DNA from: Streptomyces sp. CB02056
GTDB taxonomy: Bacteria > Actinomycetota > Actinomycetes > Streptomycetales > Streptomycetaceae
NCBI RefSeq assembly: GCF_001905545.1
Contig: NZ_LIPD01000018.1
Coordinates: 86,901 to 150,900 of the forward strand
Direction: 5' to 3'
Length of the DNA stretch: 64,000 nucleotides
The notes under the pieces were generated by a model. It saw only the letters and a list, made by a program, of their open reading frames with translations. It ran no database searches and was not told where the DNA came from. The position numbers were made by a program, and so were the translations under genes. Below are positions 25,170 through 34,596 of this stretch, in pieces (position 1 is the stretch's first letter; the number at the start of each line of letters is the position of its first letter).

Positions 25170-26603
25170 CTACTTCTCCGGCTTCTCCGGCCGGGGCACC
25201 GCCAGCGTCACCGCGAGCCCGGTCGGCTTGACCGGCGCGAAGCCGAGCGTGCCGCCGCCGGCCGCCAGCAGGGTGCGGGCGATGGACAGCCCGAGCCCCG
25301 ACCCGTCCACGTTCTGGTGCCGCGGGCTGCGCCAGAACCGGTCCCCGGCCCGGGACAGCTCGTCCTCGGTGAGGCCGGGCCCGGCGTCGGTGACGGTCAC
25401 CGCGACCTCGTCCCGGCGCACCGCGACCCGCAGCCGCACCTCGCTGCCGGGCGGGCCGAACTTGAGCGCGTTGTCGACCACGGCGTCCAGGGCCGAGCCG
25501 AAGCCGATCGGGTCGGCCATCCCGATCGCCAGCGCCGGGCCGTCCCAGCGCAGCGTGATCCCGCGCTGCTCGGCCGCCGGCCGCCAGGCGTCGACCCGGG
25601 CCAGGGTGAGCTCGGCGAGGTCGGTGCGCTCCGGTTCGGGGCGGGCGTGCTCGGCGGTGGCCAGCCCGAGCAGGTCGTCCAGCACCCGGGCCAGCCGGAC
25701 GCCCTCCTCCCGTACGCCGCTGAGCTCCTCCTCGTGGCCCTCGGGCAGTTCCAGGCCGAGCAGCTCGACCCGCAGCAGCAGGGCCGACAGCGGGTTGCGC
25801 AGCTGGTGCGAGGCGTCCGCGACGAAGGCCTTCTGCTGGTCCATGGCGAGCACCACGTGGTCCGCCATCTCGTTGAACGAGCGGGCCAGCCGCTGGAGTT
25901 CGGGCGGTCCGCCGCCGGGGGCGACCCGGGCGGCCATCCGGCCGGTGGCGATGTCGTGGGTGGCCCGGTCCAGGGTGCGCACCGGGCGCAGCACCCACTC
26001 GGTGAGCCGGACGGCGAGCAGCACGGCGACGATCATCGCGGCGGCCTCGCCCGCGACGATCACCAGCCACTTGTGCAGCACCCGGGTGCGCAGCGCCTCG
26101 GTCGGGGACTCGCTCAGCACCACCGCGACCACGTCGCCGTCGCGCACCACCGGGGCGGCGACGATGATCGTCCGGTCCGGCGTCCACGGCCAGACCTGCG
26201 GCGGGTTGTGGCTGCGCCGCCCGTCCAGCGCCTCCTGGAAGGCCTGGGCGCCCCAGCCCTCGCCGGGCACCCGCCAGTCGCCCGGGGCGGCGGCGATCGC
26301 CACCCCGTCGCGCTGGAAGATGCCCAGGCGGACGCCGTACAGGTCGTGGTAGCGGCGGACCTCGGAGAGGATCGCGCGCTGCCGGCTGAGGTCGCCCGGG
26401 GCGGGTTCCGGTTCGCCCTTGCGGGCGGAGTCGGCGGCGCCGGAGGTGGGCAGGTCCTGGGCGAGGCGGGCGGCGTCGTCGAGCCGGTCGACGACGACCT
26501 TGGTCTGCTCGGCCGCCGCGACCGCCGCCGCGAGCGGCAGCCCCAGGGCGGCCAGGACGCAGAGCATGAGGGCGATCAGGATGCCGAGCAGGCGGGTGCG
26601 CAC
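25170..26603 (-). CDS. gluK: Sensor histidine kinase, GluK-like
   Basis: 477 residues. Two membrane segments (residues 5-30 and about 180-205) flank an extracellular sensor domain. Then come HAMP (RLTEWVLRPVRTLDRATHDIATG), the phospho-acceptor box ADASHQLRNPLSALLL, and ATPase boxes including DNALKFGP (N), DAGPGL (G1) and GSGLGLSIA (G2). It starts at a GTG 6 bp after the response regulator stop. The neighbouring gluABCD operon and the S. coelicolor GluR-GluK precedent support glutamate sensing. The gene name is by position and family, so it is inferred. Confidence 0.88.
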   Translation of the reverse strand: MRTRLLGILIALMLCVLAALGLPLAAAVAAAEQTKVVVDRLDDAARLAQDLPTSGAADSARKGEPEPAPGDLSRQRAILSEVRRYHDLYGVRLGIFQRDGVAIAAAPGDWRVPGEGWGAQAFQEALDGRRSHNPPQVWPWTPDRTIIVAAPVVRDGDVVAVVLSESPTEALRTRVLHKWLVIVAGEAAAMIVAVLLAVRLTEWVLRPVRTLDRATHDIATGRMAARVAPGGGPPELQRLARSFNEMADHVVLAMDQQKAFVADASHQLRNPLSALLLRVELLGLELPEGHEEELSGVREEGVRLARVLDDLLGLATAEHARPEPERTDLAELTLARVDAWRPAAEQRGITLRWDGPALAIGMADPIGFGSALDAVVDNALKFGPPGSEVRLRVAVRRDEVAVTVTDAGPGLTEDELSRAGDRFWRSPRHQNVDGSGLGLSIARTLLAAGGGTLGFAPVKPTGLAVTLAVPRPEKPEK

Positions 26604-26609
26604 GTGCGG

Positions 26610-27383
26610 TCAGTGCTCCGCGGGAGCGGGGGCGGACGGGGCGGGGGCCGACGGGGCGGGGGCGGACGGCGCCGGACAGTCGGGGATCAGCCGGTAGCCG
26701 ACCCCGCGCACGGCCTCGACCAGTCCGGGCAGCGCCAGCTTGTTGCGCAGCGAGCCGATGTGCACCTCCAGGGTGCGCCCGTTGCCCTCCCAGCCGCTGC
26801 GCCAGACCTCGCTGAAGATCTGCTCGCGCCGGTAGACCACGCCCGGGCTCTGGGCGAGCAGCGCGAGCAGGTCGAACTCCTTGCGGGTGAGCGGCACGTC
26901 GCGGCCGTCCACGCTGACCCGGCGGCGCTCCCGGTCGATCCTGATGCCGCGGGACTCCAGCGGGCCGCGCTGCTGCGGCACGGTGTCGGGCGCGGGCACC
27001 GGCACCGCGGCGGGGGCGGCGCCGCGGCGGGCCACGGCGTGGATGCGGGCGAGCAGCTCGCCCATGTCGTACGGCTTGGTGACGTAGTCGTCGGCGCCCA
27101 GGTTGAGGCCGTGGATCCGGGAGCGGACGTCGGCGCGGGCGGTGACCATGATCACCGGGACGCCGCTGCCGGCCCTGATCCGGCTGCACACCTCGAAGCC
27201 GTCGCGGTCGGGCAGCCCGAGATCGAGCAGCACCACGCGGTACGGCTCGTTGCCGTCCGGCACCAGGGCGTCCAGCGCCTCGTGCCCGCTGCGGGCGTGC
27301 CGGACCTGGAAGCCGTGCCGGCCCAGCACCGCGACCAGCGCGGCGGCCACGCGTTCGTCGTCCTCGACGAGCAGAAGTCGCAT
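26610..27383 (-). CDS. gluR: OmpR-family response regulator, GluR-like
   Basis: 257 residues. The receiver domain has the acidic pair EDD, the phosphorylated Asp in LLDLGLPDRDGF, and KPYDMGELLARI. A linker precedes the winged-helix domain (PLTRKEFDLLALLAQSPGVVY and TLEVHIGSLRNKL). The C-terminal tail carries three PSAPA repeats (15-bp DNA units at 26626-26670). Start: ATG at 27383, with GGAAGGAGGAGAA as Shine-Dalgarno. It is divergent from gluA, and two TGATCACC direct repeats lie 24-41 bp upstream of its start, a possible binding site. Confidence 0.9.
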   Translation of the reverse strand: MRLLLVEDDERVAAALVAVLGRHGFQVRHARSGHEALDALVPDGNEPYRVVLLDLGLPDRDGFEVCSRIRAGSGVPVIMVTARADVRSRIHGLNLGADDYVTKPYDMGELLARIHAVARRGAAPAAVPVPAPDTVPQQRGPLESRGIRIDRERRRVSVDGRDVPLTRKEFDLLALLAQSPGVVYRREQIFSEVWRSGWEGNGRTLEVHIGSLRNKLALPGLVEAVRGVGYRLIPDCPAPSAPAPSAPAPSAPAPAEH

Positions 27384-27406
27384 CCTGTTCTCCTCCTTCC
27401 CCCACC

Positions 27407-27424
27407 TGATCACCAGTGATCACC
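27407..27424 (-). promoter_or_regulatory. Direct repeat TGATCACC, spaced one helical turn
   Basis: TGATCACC occurs at 27407-27414 and again at 27417-27424, exactly 10 bp apart, each containing the palindrome TGATCA. OmpR-family regulators bind such 10-11 bp direct repeats. The site is just upstream of gluR. Confidence 0.5.
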
Positions 27425-27661
27425 GGGCCGATCGGTCAGGTCCCGGTCCTGCGCAGTATGAGCCAGTGAACGGCCCGACGCCAGGTTCGACCGCGCACCG
27501 GGCCCGTGGGGGACGGGGAGCACCGGAGCGGATTCCCGCTGTGACATGCCCCGTCGGCGCCCGCGCGAACAGCGCGTGGGCGACGCGTGGCCGTTTCGTG
27601 ATCCTCAAGTTCCGCTCAGATCGGCTGACGGCGAACGGTCACGGCTCCTAAGGTCGGCCCA

Positions 27662-27696
27662 CCGGGGGCTGCGGCTCCGCCGGCCGCGGCCCCCGG
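27662..27696. other. Strong hairpin in the gluR/gluA intergenic region
   Basis: CCGGGGGC at 27662-27669 pairs with the end of GGCCCCCGG at 27688-27696, and GCGGC pairs with GCCGC inside it. It lies about 80 bp upstream of gluA. It may be a leader structure in the gluA mRNA; there is no T-run. Confidence 0.5.
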
Positions 27697-27774
27697 ATTC
27701 GCACCACCACTGCCTCCCAAGGGAGTTGAGACTTCTCGGGCAGGCGTTATTCGACGACAGAGGGAGCAGGCGCG

Positions 27775-28548
27775 ATGACCGAGAGCCCGGTCGAGGACTC
27801 AACCACCGCAGCCGCCCCCCTGGTCGTGCTGAGCAAGGTCAACAAGCACTACGGCGCGCTGCACGTGCTGCAGGACATCGACCTCAGGATCGCCCAGGGC
27901 GAGGTGGTCGTACTGATCGGCCCGTCCGGTTCGGGCAAGTCGACGCTCTGCCGGACGATCAACCGGCTGGAGACGATCGACTCCGGCACGATCACCATCG
28001 ACGGCCGGCCGCTGCCCGACGAGGGCAAGGAGCTGGCCCGGCTGCGCGCCGAGGTCGGCATGGTGTTCCAGAGCTTCAACCTGTTCGCGCACAAGACCGT
28101 GCTGGAGAACGTGGTCATCGGCCAGGTGAAGGTGCGCAAGGTGCCCCGCCCGCAGGCCGAGAAGACCGCCCGGGAGCTGCTGGAGCGGGTCGGCGTCGGC
28201 GCGCAGGCGGACAAGTTCCCGGCCCAGCTCTCCGGCGGCCAGCAGCAGCGCGTGGCGATCGCCCGGGCGCTGGCGATGAAGCCCAAGGTGATGCTCTTCG
28301 ACGAGCCCACCTCGGCGCTGGACCCGGAGATGGTCAACGAGGTGCTGGAGGTCATGCGCCAACTGGCCGCGGACGGCATGACGATGGTCGTGGTCACCCA
28401 CGAGATGGGCTTCGCGCGCTCCGCCGCCAACCGGGTGCTGTTCATGGCCGACGGGAAGATCGTCGAGCAGAACACCCCGGACGCCTTCTTCACCGCACCG
28501 CGCTCCGACCGCGCCAAGGACTTCCTCTCGAAGATCCTCCACCACTGA
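27775..28548 (+). CDS. gluA: Glutamate ABC transporter, ATP-binding protein
   Basis: 257 residues. Energises glutamate uptake by the membrane subunits encoded downstream. Walker A is GPSGSGKST near residue 62, the Q-loop is MVFQSFNLF, the signature is LSGGQQQR, Walker B is VMLFDEPTSALDP and the switch His is in VTHEM. A polar N-terminal extension of about 15 residues precedes the domain. The ATG at 27775 has a GAGGGAG Shine-Dalgarno. It is the first gene of gluABCD and lies next to the divergent gluR-gluK pair. Confidence 0.93.
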   Translation: MTESPVEDSTTAAAPLVVLSKVNKHYGALHVLQDIDLRIAQGEVVVLIGPSGSGKSTLCRTINRLETIDSGTITIDGRPLPDEGKELARLRAEVGMVFQSFNLFAHKTVLENVVIGQVKVRKVPRPQAEKTARELLERVGVGAQADKFPAQLSGGQQQRVAIARALAMKPKVMLFDEPTSALDPEMVNEVLEVMRQLAADGMTMVVVTHEMGFARSAANRVLFMADGKIVEQNTPDAFFTAPRSDRAKDFLSKILHH

Positions 28549-28669
28549 CGCTTCGAGACCAGCGGGGCCGCCCCCGGCTTCGTCACCGGTGCCGGCCGGT
28601 CCCGCCGTGCAACGCCTTCCAGACGCCAGAGCCCGGTTGACACCGCGGCCCACCCCCAGGAGAACCCTC

Positions 28670-29578
28670 ATGAGGACGTCCCGCACCCTCGCCGTCGCGC
28701 TCTGTGCCGTCGCGCTCACCGCCACCGCCGCCTGCGGCAAGGACGGCACCCCCGGCACCACCGCCGCGAGCAGCGGCGGCAGCGCCGCCCCGGCGCTGCC
28801 GACCTACACGGTCAAGACCGACGTCAAGGTCGACTCCGCGGTCCTCGCCGAGGCCAGGAAGCGCGGCCAGCTGATCATCGGCGCCAAGGCCGACCAGCCG
28901 AACCTCGGCTGGGAGGACGTCGCCAGCGGCGACCGCAGCGGCTTCGACATCGAGATCGCCAAGATGATCGCCGCGGACCTCGGCTTCACCCCGCAGCAGA
29001 TCAAGTGGCAGACCCTGGTCTCCTCGCAGCGCGAGCCGGCCATCGCCAAGGGCCAGATCGACTTCTACGTCGGCACCTACAGCATCAACGACGAGCGCAA
29101 GAAGAGCGTCTCCTTCGCCGGCCCGTACTACATCGCCGGCCAGGACCTGCTGGTGAAGGCCGACAACACCACGATCACCGGCGCGGAGAGCACCGGCGGC
29201 AAGAACGTCTGCACCGCCACCGGCTCGACCTCGATCAAGAACATCCAGCAGTACAACCCGAAGGTCACGCAGTTCGACACCTACTCGGCCTGCGTCGAGA
29301 AGCTGATGTCCGGCGAGGTCGACGCGGTCACCACCGACGACGCGATCCTCAAGGGCTACGCCTCCAAGTACGCCCCCAAGCTCAAGGTGGTCGGCAAGCC
29401 GTTCACCAAGGAGAACTACGGCGTCGGCCTCAACAAGGACGACAAGGCGCTGCGCGACGCCATCAGCGACGCCCTCAAGGCCCACGAGGACAACGGCGAC
29501 TGGAAGAAGGCCTACGACGCGACCCTGGGCGCCTCCGGCTCCGCCGCGCCGGACGTCCCGGCCCTCGAGCGCTACTGA
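28670..29578 (+). CDS. gluB: Glutamate-binding lipoprotein
   Basis: 302 residues. Extracellular substrate-binding component. The lipoprotein signal ends TATAAC with Cys21-22 followed by a Gly/Ser/Ala linker. The SBP_bac_3 domain runs from RKRGQLIIGAKADQPNLG through DRSGFDIEIAKMIAADLGF and QIDFYVGTYSINDERKKSV to the C-terminus. Start: ATG at 28670 with AGGAGAA before it; an upstream in-frame ATG at 28589 would hide the signal peptide. 121 bp separate it from gluA. Confidence 0.93.
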   Translation: MRTSRTLAVALCAVALTATAACGKDGTPGTTAASSGGSAAPALPTYTVKTDVKVDSAVLAEARKRGQLIIGAKADQPNLGWEDVASGDRSGFDIEIAKMIAADLGFTPQQIKWQTLVSSQREPAIAKGQIDFYVGTYSINDERKKSVSFAGPYYIAGQDLLVKADNTTITGAESTGGKNVCTATGSTSIKNIQQYNPKVTQFDTYSACVEKLMSGEVDAVTTDDAILKGYASKYAPKLKVVGKPFTKENYGVGLNKDDKALRDAISDALKAHEDNGDWKKAYDATLGASGSAAPDVPALERY

Positions 29579-29631
29579 TCCGCCCGCCGTACGTCGACTT
29601 CCCGACCATGAACTGAGAGGAGGGCCGCCGG

Positions 29632-30282
29632 ATGGGGTTCCTGTTCGAGGACGACAACTTCGCGTTGTTCCGCGACGGCTTCCTACAGACGATCGAGGTG
29701 AGCGCGCTCAGCGCTCTGCTCGCCCTGCTGCTGGGCACCCTGCTGGCGGCCTTCCGGGTCTCCCCGGTGCCGGTCCTGCGCGCCTTCGGCACCGCCTGGG
29801 TCACGCTCTTCCGCAACACCCCGCTGACCCTGCTGTTCTTCGCCGTCACCTTCGGCCTGCCGCCGCTGGGCGTGCACTTCAGCCACCTGGTGTTCGCGGT
29901 GCTGGCGCTCGGCGGGTACACCGCCTCGTTCGTCTGCGAGGTGATCCGCTCCGGCATCAACACCGTGCCACTCGGCCAGGCGGAGGCCGCCCGCAGCCTG
30001 GGCATGTCCTTCGGCCAGACCCTCACCCTGGTCGTCCTGCCGCAGGCCGCCCGGACCGTCCTGGGCCCGATGAGCAGCGTGTTCATCGCCCTGCCCAGGA
30101 ACTCGGCGATCGCCGGCGCGTTCAGCGTCTCCGAGCTGTACAGCGCCCAGCAGACCTTCTCCGAGCGCGGCTTCTCGATCTTCGCCATCTTCTTCTGGGT
30201 GGCCTGCGCCTACCTGCTGATCAGCGCGACGATCGCCACGTTCTTCCGCTTCCTGGAATCCCGACTGGCGGTGGCCCGATGA
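29632..30282 (+). CDS. gluC: Glutamate ABC transporter permease GluC
   Basis: 216 residues with about five membrane segments and the EAA loop (GQAEAARSLGMSFGQTL, about residues 118-135) that contacts the ATPase. Amino-acid HisM/GlnP-type permease. Start: ATG at 29632 with AGGAGGG about 8 bases before it. The stop overlaps the gluD start in an ATGA arrangement. Confidence 0.93.
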   Translation: MGFLFEDDNFALFRDGFLQTIEVSALSALLALLLGTLLAAFRVSPVPVLRAFGTAWVTLFRNTPLTLLFFAVTFGLPPLGVHFSHLVFAVLALGGYTASFVCEVIRSGINTVPLGQAEAARSLGMSFGQTLTLVVLPQAARTVLGPMSSVFIALPRNSAIAGAFSVSELYSAQQTFSERGFSIFAIFFWVACAYLLISATIATFFRFLESRLAVAR

Positions 30283-31127
30283 GTGTTCTGAACCGCCAGG
30301 CTTCGGCCAGCGTCCTCTACGACGCCCCCGGCCCGAAGGCCCGCACCCGGTACCGCGCGTTCGGCGTCCTCTCGGTGCTCGGCATCGCCGGTCTCCTCTG
30401 GTACGTCTTCACCGCGCTGAACGACAACGGCCAGTTCGACCCCGACCTGTGGGACCCGTTCCAGTACAACTTCGTCCAGCAGATGATCCTGGACGGCCTG
30501 CTGGCCACCCTGAAGGCCTTCGGGCTGGCGGCGGTCTTCTCGCTCGCCCTGGGCGCCCTGCTGGCGGCCGGTCAGCTCTCCGACCACAAACCGGTCCGCT
30601 GGTTCTGCACGGCCTTCACCCAGTTCTTCCGGGCGATGCCGCTGCTGATCCTGATCGTCGGGCTCTACTACGCCTTCTTCGCCAAGGAGTCGATGTGGGC
30701 GCTGGTGCTCGGCCTCACCCTCTACAACGGGGCGGTCCAGGCCGAGATCATCCGCAGCGGCGTCAACGCCGTCCCGCGCGGCCAGGGCGAGGCGGCGTAC
30801 GGGCTCGGCATGCGCAAGACCCAGGTGATGACGTCGATCCTGGTGCCGCAGGCCGTCCGTTCGATGCTGCCCTCGATGATCGGCCAGCTGGTCGTCACCC
30901 TCAAGGACACCTCGCTCGGTCTGATCATCACCTACCAGGAGCTGCTGTTCATCGGCAAGAAGATCGCCAGCCAGCCGATGAACGCCGCGGGCTTCCCCTA
31001 CATCCCCGTGGTGCTGGTGATCGGCCCGATCTACATCGCGATGTGCCTCCTGTTGACCGCGCTCGCACGCTGGATCGAAGCACGCGGCCGTCGCGGCGCG
31101 AACCGGCGCACTTCGACTTCTGCTTGA
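30279..31127 (+). CDS. gluD: Glutamate ABC transporter permease GluD
   Basis: 282 residues, with one extra N-terminal membrane helix compared with gluC. The EAA loop is GQGEAAYGLGMRKTQVM (about residues 165-185). Overlaps the gluC stop by 4 bp and is the last gene of the operon. Confidence 0.93.
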   Translation: MSVLNRQASASVLYDAPGPKARTRYRAFGVLSVLGIAGLLWYVFTALNDNGQFDPDLWDPFQYNFVQQMILDGLLATLKAFGLAAVFSLALGALLAAGQLSDHKPVRWFCTAFTQFFRAMPLLILIVGLYYAFFAKESMWALVLGLTLYNGAVQAEIIRSGVNAVPRGQGEAAYGLGMRKTQVMTSILVPQAVRSMLPSMIGQLVVTLKDTSLGLIITYQELLFIGKKIASQPMNAAGFPYIPVVLVIGPIYIAMCLLLTALARWIEARGRRGANRRTSTSA

Positions 31128-31249
31128 CGGACACGCAGGCGAACTGTTGCATTGCTCTTCGTGACACCTCCCGGGAGCATCCACGCGGCATATGCGGCAG
31201 CGGTAACTGACGCCGGCCGATCGGCCGGTTCGTGCCCGGAGGTTCCCTC

Positions 31250-32965
31250 ATGGACCCGGTGATCGTGGTCGGGGCCGGACCGGTCGGTCTGGCCCTGGCC
31301 CTCGCCCTGGCCCGGCACGAGGTCCCCACCATCGTCCTGGACGAGGGCTCCGGCCTCTGCCCGGAAGGCCCGCGCAGCCTCGTCCTCGGCGCCGACACCG
31401 CCGCCTTCCTGACCCGGATCGGCTACCCGCGGGCCGTCTCGGACTCCGCGCTGTGGGACTCCTTCGCCGTCTGGCGCCGCCGCCAGGAGGTGCTGCGGAT
31501 CGACCTCACCGACTCGCCCACCTACCACCTGCCCCAGCACCGCCTCCAGCGCGGGCTGCGCGACGCCCTGACCGGCACCCCGCTGATCAGGCTGGTCCCG
31601 CTCAACCGGGTCGTCGAGCTCGAACAGGACCGGGACGGCGTCAGCCTCCGCACCACGGGCACCCAGGACGGCTCCGCCACCTGGTGGCGCGGCAGCCACC
31701 TGGTCGGCTGCGACGGCGCCAGATCCACCGTCCGCAAGCTCCTGAAGATCCGCTTCCCCGGCCGCCCGGCGGTCGACCGCAACGCCATCGCCACCGTCCG
31801 GGTCGACCTGCCCTTCGACGGCGCCCGGCTGCACCGCGAGCCCCCGTGGCGGGGCGACCGCGAGGCCTCCGCCCGTCCGCTGCCGGACGGCGTCTGGCGG
31901 CTCGACTGGCGGCTGCCCCCCGGCCGTCCCGCCGCCACCGAGACCGTCGACCCGCACGCCACCTGGCCCGGCATCGTCACCGGCGACACCCTGCTCACCC
32001 GGGTCACCTCCACCCTCACCGGCTGGTGCGGCGAACTGCCCCGCTTCGAACTGCTGGCCGCCGCCGACCACACCGCCCAGCAGCGGCTCGCCGCCCGCTT
32101 CCGCAGCGGCCGCTGCTTCCTGGCCGGCGACGCCGCCCACCTGCACGGCGCGCTCGGCATGCAGAACCTCGCGGACGGGCTGCGCGACGCCGACAACCTC
32201 GCCTGGCGGCTCGCCCTCGCCTGGCACCTCCACTCCGGCGGCCCGCAGCCCGGCGGCTCCCTGCTGGACGGCTACGAGGCCGAGCGGCGCGGGGCGGTCG
32301 GCGCCCGGCTGCGCGCGGTCGACCAGTCCATGCCGCTGCTGCGCCCGCTGCGCGGCTGGCAGCAGACCCGGCGCTCGCTGCTGGTCGGCGGCTTCCGCAA
32401 GCACGCCCCGCTGCTCGCCGACGGCCAGCTCGGCACCGGCCGGTTCGGCGGCGCGCCCGCCTACCCGGCGGCGCCCTCCGGCGTCCCGGCCCGGGTCCCG
32501 GTGCAGCGCGGCGCGCGCGGCACCACCTCGCTCAGCGAGCTGCTGCCCGCCACCGCCCCCGGCGTGCTCGTCCCGGACCTGCCGGTGCTCGCCGACGACG
32601 GCACCCCCGACCACCTGCACGCCCGGCTCGGCACCACCTTCCTGCTGCTGCTGGTCGCCCCCGGCACCGCCGTCTGGTCCTCCGAGCACTGGCTCGGCGC
32701 CGGCCTGATGCCCCGCCTCGCCGAGGTCGCCGCCGCGCTGCCCGTCCCCGCCGAGGTGCTGGTCACCGAGGACTACCCGGGCGCCGGGCCGCACACCGTC
32801 CTGCTGATCCGCCCGGACGGCCACCTGGTCGGCGCCACCCAGGGGGCCGTCGCCGAGGACCTGCTCGCCCTCGCCGACCGCGCCCGCGGCGGCCCGGCCA
32901 CGCTCGGCCCGGCCCCCGACCCGGCCGAGCAGCCCTCGCCCCAGCAGGTGGACTCCCCGAGCTGA
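31250..32965 (+). CDS. FAD-dependent aromatic-ring-type monooxygenase
   Basis: 571 residues of the class A (PHBH-like) flavoprotein monooxygenase family. The Rossmann motif is VIVVGAGPVGLALALALAR from residue 4. The DG motif is VGCDGARSTVRK near residue 155. The late FAD motif is FLAGDAAHLHGALGMQNLADGL near residue 290. A thioredoxin-like C-terminal region follows, as in the family. I chose the ATG at 31250, with GGAGG before it, over one at 31232. Substrate unknown; no polyketide genes flank it. Convergent with the RNase Y-like gene, with 28 bp between. Confidence 0.85.
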   Translation: MDPVIVVGAGPVGLALALALARHEVPTIVLDEGSGLCPEGPRSLVLGADTAAFLTRIGYPRAVSDSALWDSFAVWRRRQEVLRIDLTDSPTYHLPQHRLQRGLRDALTGTPLIRLVPLNRVVELEQDRDGVSLRTTGTQDGSATWWRGSHLVGCDGARSTVRKLLKIRFPGRPAVDRNAIATVRVDLPFDGARLHREPPWRGDREASARPLPDGVWRLDWRLPPGRPAATETVDPHATWPGIVTGDTLLTRVTSTLTGWCGELPRFELLAAADHTAQQRLAARFRSGRCFLAGDAAHLHGALGMQNLADGLRDADNLAWRLALAWHLHSGGPQPGGSLLDGYEAERRGAVGARLRAVDQSMPLLRPLRGWQQTRRSLLVGGFRKHAPLLADGQLGTGRFGGAPAYPAAPSGVPARVPVQRGARGTTSLSELLPATAPGVLVPDLPVLADDGTPDHLHARLGTTFLLLLVAPGTAVWSSEHWLGAGLMPRLAEVAAALPVPAEVLVTEDYPGAGPHTVLLIRPDGHLVGATQGAVAEDLLALADRARGGPATLGPAPDPAEQPSPQQVDSPS

Positions 32966-32993
32966 GGCCTCCGGGCCGCGGCGGGCCACGGTC

Positions 32994-34463
32994 TCAGCCG
33001 GCCACCGCCGTGGCCCGGCTCTCGCGGACCACCGTCACCCGGATCTGGCCCGGGTACGTCAGCTCGGTGGAGACCTGGCGGGCGACCTCACGGGCGATCA
33101 GCTCCGCACCGAGGTCGTCCACCGCGTCCGGACGGACCATCACCCGCACCTCGCGGCCCGCCTGCATCGCGAACACCTCGGCCACGCCCTCGTGCGAACG
33201 CGCGATCTCCTCCAGCCGCGCCAGCCGCCGGACGTACAGCTCCAGCGACTCCTTGCGCGCACCCGGCCGGCCGCCCGAGCAGCCGTCCGCGGCCTGGGTC
33301 AGCACGGCCGTCACCGTGCGCGGATCGACCTCGTTGTGGTGGGCGGCGATCGCGTGCACCACCTCGGCGGACTCCCCGTACCGCCGGGCGAGCTCCGCGC
33401 CGACCGCGGCGTGGCTGCCCTCCGACTCGTGGGTGAGCGCCTTGCCGATGTCGTGCAGCAGCGCCGCGCGCCGCACCGGCTCCGGGTCCACCCCGAGCTC
33501 GGCGGCCATCATCCCGGCCAGATGCGCGGACTCCAGCAGGTGCCCGAGCACGTTCTGCCCGTACGACGCCCGATAGCGCAACGAGCCCAGGGTGCGGACG
33601 AGTTCGGGGTGCACCCCGTCGACCCGGGCCTCCAACAGGGCGTCCTCGCCGGCCCGGACGCAGCTCTGCCCGACCTCCTCGCGGCTGCGCTCGTACAGGC
33701 TCTCGATCCGGGTCGGGTGGATCCGGCCGTCCTCGACCAGCTGCTCCAGGGTGAGCCGGGCGGTCTCCCGGCGGACCGGGTCGAAGCAGGACAGCTGCAC
33801 CGACTCGGGGGTGTCGTCGACGATCAGGTTCACGCCGGTGACCGCCTCGAACGCGCGGATGTTGCGGCCCTCGCGGCCTATGATGCGGCCCTTCATGTCC
33901 TCGTTCGGCAGCCGCAGGATGGTGACGGCGCTCTCCGCGGTCTGCTCCGTCGCCAGCCGCTGGACCGCCCCGGCGACGATGTCCCGGGCCCGGCGCTCGC
34001 CCTCCTCCCGGGCCTCGCGCTCGATCTCCCGGACGGTGACCGCGGCCTCCCGCCGGGCCGAGTCCTCGGCCTCCCGCAGGAGTTCGGCGCGGGCCTGCTC
34101 GGCGGAGAGCCCGGCGGCCCGCTCCAACGCCGCCGCCCGCCGGGCGACCAGCGCCTCGGCCTCGCCCCGGGACTGCTCCACCTCGGCGGAGCGCTCGGCC
34201 AGTTCGTCCTCCCGGCGGCGCAGCCTGCGCAGCTCCTCGGCCATGTCCTCCTCGCGGCGGGCCAGTTCGGTCCGCTGCCGGGCGGACTGCTCCTCGGCCC
34301 ACCGGCGGGCCTGCTCGGCCTCGGCCAGCGCACCGCGCCGGGCCGCCCGGAGCCTCCTGATCGCCAGCCCGGCGGCGGCCACGACCACCAGCAGCAGGAG
34401 TGCGGCCGATCCGGCGACCGGCACCAGTGAGCCGCCCGGGCCGGTGCCCGCCGAGATCCCCAT
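32994..34463 (-). CDS. rny: RNase Y-like HD/KH phosphodiesterase
   Basis: 489 residues. A single N-terminal membrane helix (SLVPVAGSAALLLLVVVAAAG) is followed by a long charged coiled coil (residues about 40-190). The KH domain is in GRIIGREGRNIRAFE near residue 210. The HD motif is in LLHDIGKALTHESEGSH near residue 340, with AHHNEVDP after it. This order is that of the membrane-anchored endoribonuclease RNase Y. The start ATG at 34463 follows a G-rich Shine-Dalgarno. Upstream on the same strand lie recX and recA. Confidence 0.88.
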   Translation of the reverse strand: MGISAGTGPGGSLVPVAGSAALLLLVVVAAAGLAIRRLRAARRGALAEAEQARRWAEEQSARQRTELARREEDMAEELRRLRRREDELAERSAEVEQSRGEAEALVARRAAALERAAGLSAEQARAELLREAEDSARREAAVTVREIEREAREEGERRARDIVAGAVQRLATEQTAESAVTILRLPNEDMKGRIIGREGRNIRAFEAVTGVNLIVDDTPESVQLSCFDPVRRETARLTLEQLVEDGRIHPTRIESLYERSREEVGQSCVRAGEDALLEARVDGVHPELVRTLGSLRYRASYGQNVLGHLLESAHLAGMMAAELGVDPEPVRRAALLHDIGKALTHESEGSHAAVGAELARRYGESAEVVHAIAAHHNEVDPRTVTAVLTQAADGCSGGRPGARKESLELYVRRLARLEEIARSHEGVAEVFAMQAGREVRVMVRPDAVDDLGAELIAREVARQVSTELTYPGQIRVTVVRESRATAVAG

Positions 34464-34596
34464 TCCCGCCCACTCCCCCGTCGCCGCGCGCGCCGCCGTC
34501 CGGAGGCGCCCCGGGCACTGAAGGCGAGGCTAGGTGGGGGTCACGGGAGGGTCAAGAGTTGACCTGGTCCACTCCAAGACACCTACAGAACTGCCA

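Larger units (their letters stand above)
27384..27774. promoter_or_regulatory. Divergent gluR/gluA control region
   Basis: 391 bases without a gene. Holds two TGATCACC direct repeats near gluR (27407-27424, separate entry) and a strong hairpin at 27662-27696 with arms CCGGGGGC/GGCCCCCGG and an inner GCGGC/GCCGC stem, probably in the gluA leader. A weak promoter-like pair (TTGAGA at about 27727 with TATTCG 16 bp later) lies close to gluA. Confidence 0.55.
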
